Source: Muribaculaceae bacterium
GTDB lineage: Bacteria; Bacteroidota; Bacteroidia; Bacteroidales; Muribaculaceae
Length of the DNA: 35,619 nucleotides
Assembly: GCA_029051525.1 (NCBI GenBank)
Contig: JAIDKG010000039.1
Span: 1 to 35,619, forward strand
Direction of reading: 5' to 3'
Made by a program: the position numbers and the translations under genes. This document shows positions 35,237 to 35,619 of the stretch, piece after piece (the stretch's first letter is position 1; each line of letters opens with the position of its first letter). Under the pieces are notes generated by a model. That model had not been told where the DNA came from. It saw nothing but the letters and a program-made list of their open reading frames with translations, and did no database searches.

Positions 35237-35384
35237 GGGGTGGAGGGTAGCCTTGCGGCCCGCACAACTCGGGCGATTGCCCGAGCTGTACGGGGTTAGG
35301 AGGCCGTGCAGTAACTCCGCGATTGGAGCCGGTGGGACGTTTACAGACAACGGAGTGCTGTTGGGGCAGAAAGTAATACCGCAT

Positions 35385-35421
35385 TAAAAAATAAAAAAGA
35401 GCGGCCTTTCGACTGCTCTTT
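35385..35421 (-). terminator. Terminator of the candidate small RNA
   Basis: The stem AAAGAGC (35396-35402) / GCTCTTT (35415-35421) is followed on the minus strand by TTTTTATTTTT. Confidence 0.7.
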
Positions 35422-35570
35422 CCGACCGGGCAAAACCGATCCCTAAAATCGTTGCTCGCGCAAGCGAAGTATTTCCTTACGGCAATCTCGGCTGCACTCG
35501 GCATAGCCGGAGCAAGCTCCGCTCTGCACTCGTTGGCACGAGATTTCTTTCAAGGGGAAACTACCCTTTG
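35385..35570 (-). ncRNA. Candidate small RNA of about 185 nt
   Basis: A minus-strand unit bounded by a good promoter (35577-35607) and a rho-independent terminator (35385-35421). Its interior has several small hairpins read on the minus strand: AAGGG/CCCTT, GGAGCTTGCTCC, CGGCTATGCCG and GCTTGCGCGAGC. An ATG-started frame at 35504 runs straight through the terminator, so a coding role is unlikely. It does not match tmRNA, RNase P, 6S or SRP RNA motifs that I know. It could also be the 5' part of a dispersed repeat. Confidence 0.45.
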
Positions 35571-35576
35571 TGTTTG

Positions 35577-35607
35577 CAAAGATAGTAAATATTTTGCTCA
35601 TCACAAA
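35577..35607 (-). promoter_or_regulatory. Bacteroidetes-type promoter of the candidate small RNA
   Basis: On the minus strand TTTG (35607-35604), 19 nt, TATCTTTG (35584-35577); predicted start near 35570. Confidence 0.65.
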
Positions 35608-35619
35608 ATTCCAACACTA

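Noticed and set aside
35077..35265. 62-aa minus-strand frame after the operon
   Set aside because: It covers a hairpin and repeat sequence, with no start signal and no domain; treated as non-coding.
35211..35504. 97-aa minus-strand frame starting at 35504
   Set aside because: It runs through a strong terminator and GC-rich palindromic repeats, has low-complexity composition and resembles no family; the promoter-terminator pair better fits an RNA.

Overview
The window reads as chromosomal DNA of a gut-type Bacteroidales, most likely Muribaculaceae. The grounds are the recurrent Bacteroidetes promoter pattern (TTTG/TTG, 19-20 nt, TAnnTTTG), a T9SS-like C-terminal tail, a TonB-receptor-like beta-barrel, the Bacteroidetes order pheA / aminotransferase / DAHP synthase-chorismate mutase / tyrA, and the family resemblance of the housekeeping proteins. 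The family-level placement is an inference.

Layout. 1-2.5 kb: a short tandem repeat and one secreted protein (-). 2.5-6.6 kb: a four-gene aromatic amino acid operon (+) ending at a perfect 50-bp palindrome. 6.7-11.8 kb: convergent operon (-) of an ABC-F ATPase, an M13 metallopeptidase and aroE. 12.0-16.5 kb: a compact RiPP-type cassette (-) made of a double-glycine precursor peptide with four Cys, a radical SAM/SPASM maturase with a PqqD-like N-terminus, and an outer membrane beta-barrel protein. 17-19.6 kb: NlpC/P60 peptidase, GH13 alpha-amylase and a small unknown protein. 19.6-22.1 kb: groES-groEL behind a near-perfect sigma-54 promoter. 22.1-25.4 kb: a RelA/SpoT homologue whose synthetase site looks degenerate, and hemW. 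25.5-25.8 kb: two identical tRNA-Gln(CTG) genes. 26.0-26.8 kb: a HigBA-like toxin-antitoxin pair.

26.9-35.05 kb is the most unusual part. It is a tightly packed six-gene operon with visibly lower G+C than its surroundings. It encodes a membrane-anchored protein with a J-domain-like N-terminus, a membrane-tethered protein with a GrpE-like C-terminal domain, a divergent 835-aa Hsp70, two small membrane proteins, and a fusion of a protein kinase-like domain (catalytic loop HNE instead of HRD) with an AAA+ ATPase. I read it as a dedicated, membrane-associated Hsp70 machine with its own co-chaperones and an ATPase effector or regulator. The position beside tRNAs and a toxin-antitoxin pair suggests an accessory or defence island, but no integrase is visible.

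The last 570 nt hold no convincing gene. They do contain a well-formed minus-strand promoter and terminator that bracket about 185 nt, a candidate small RNA.
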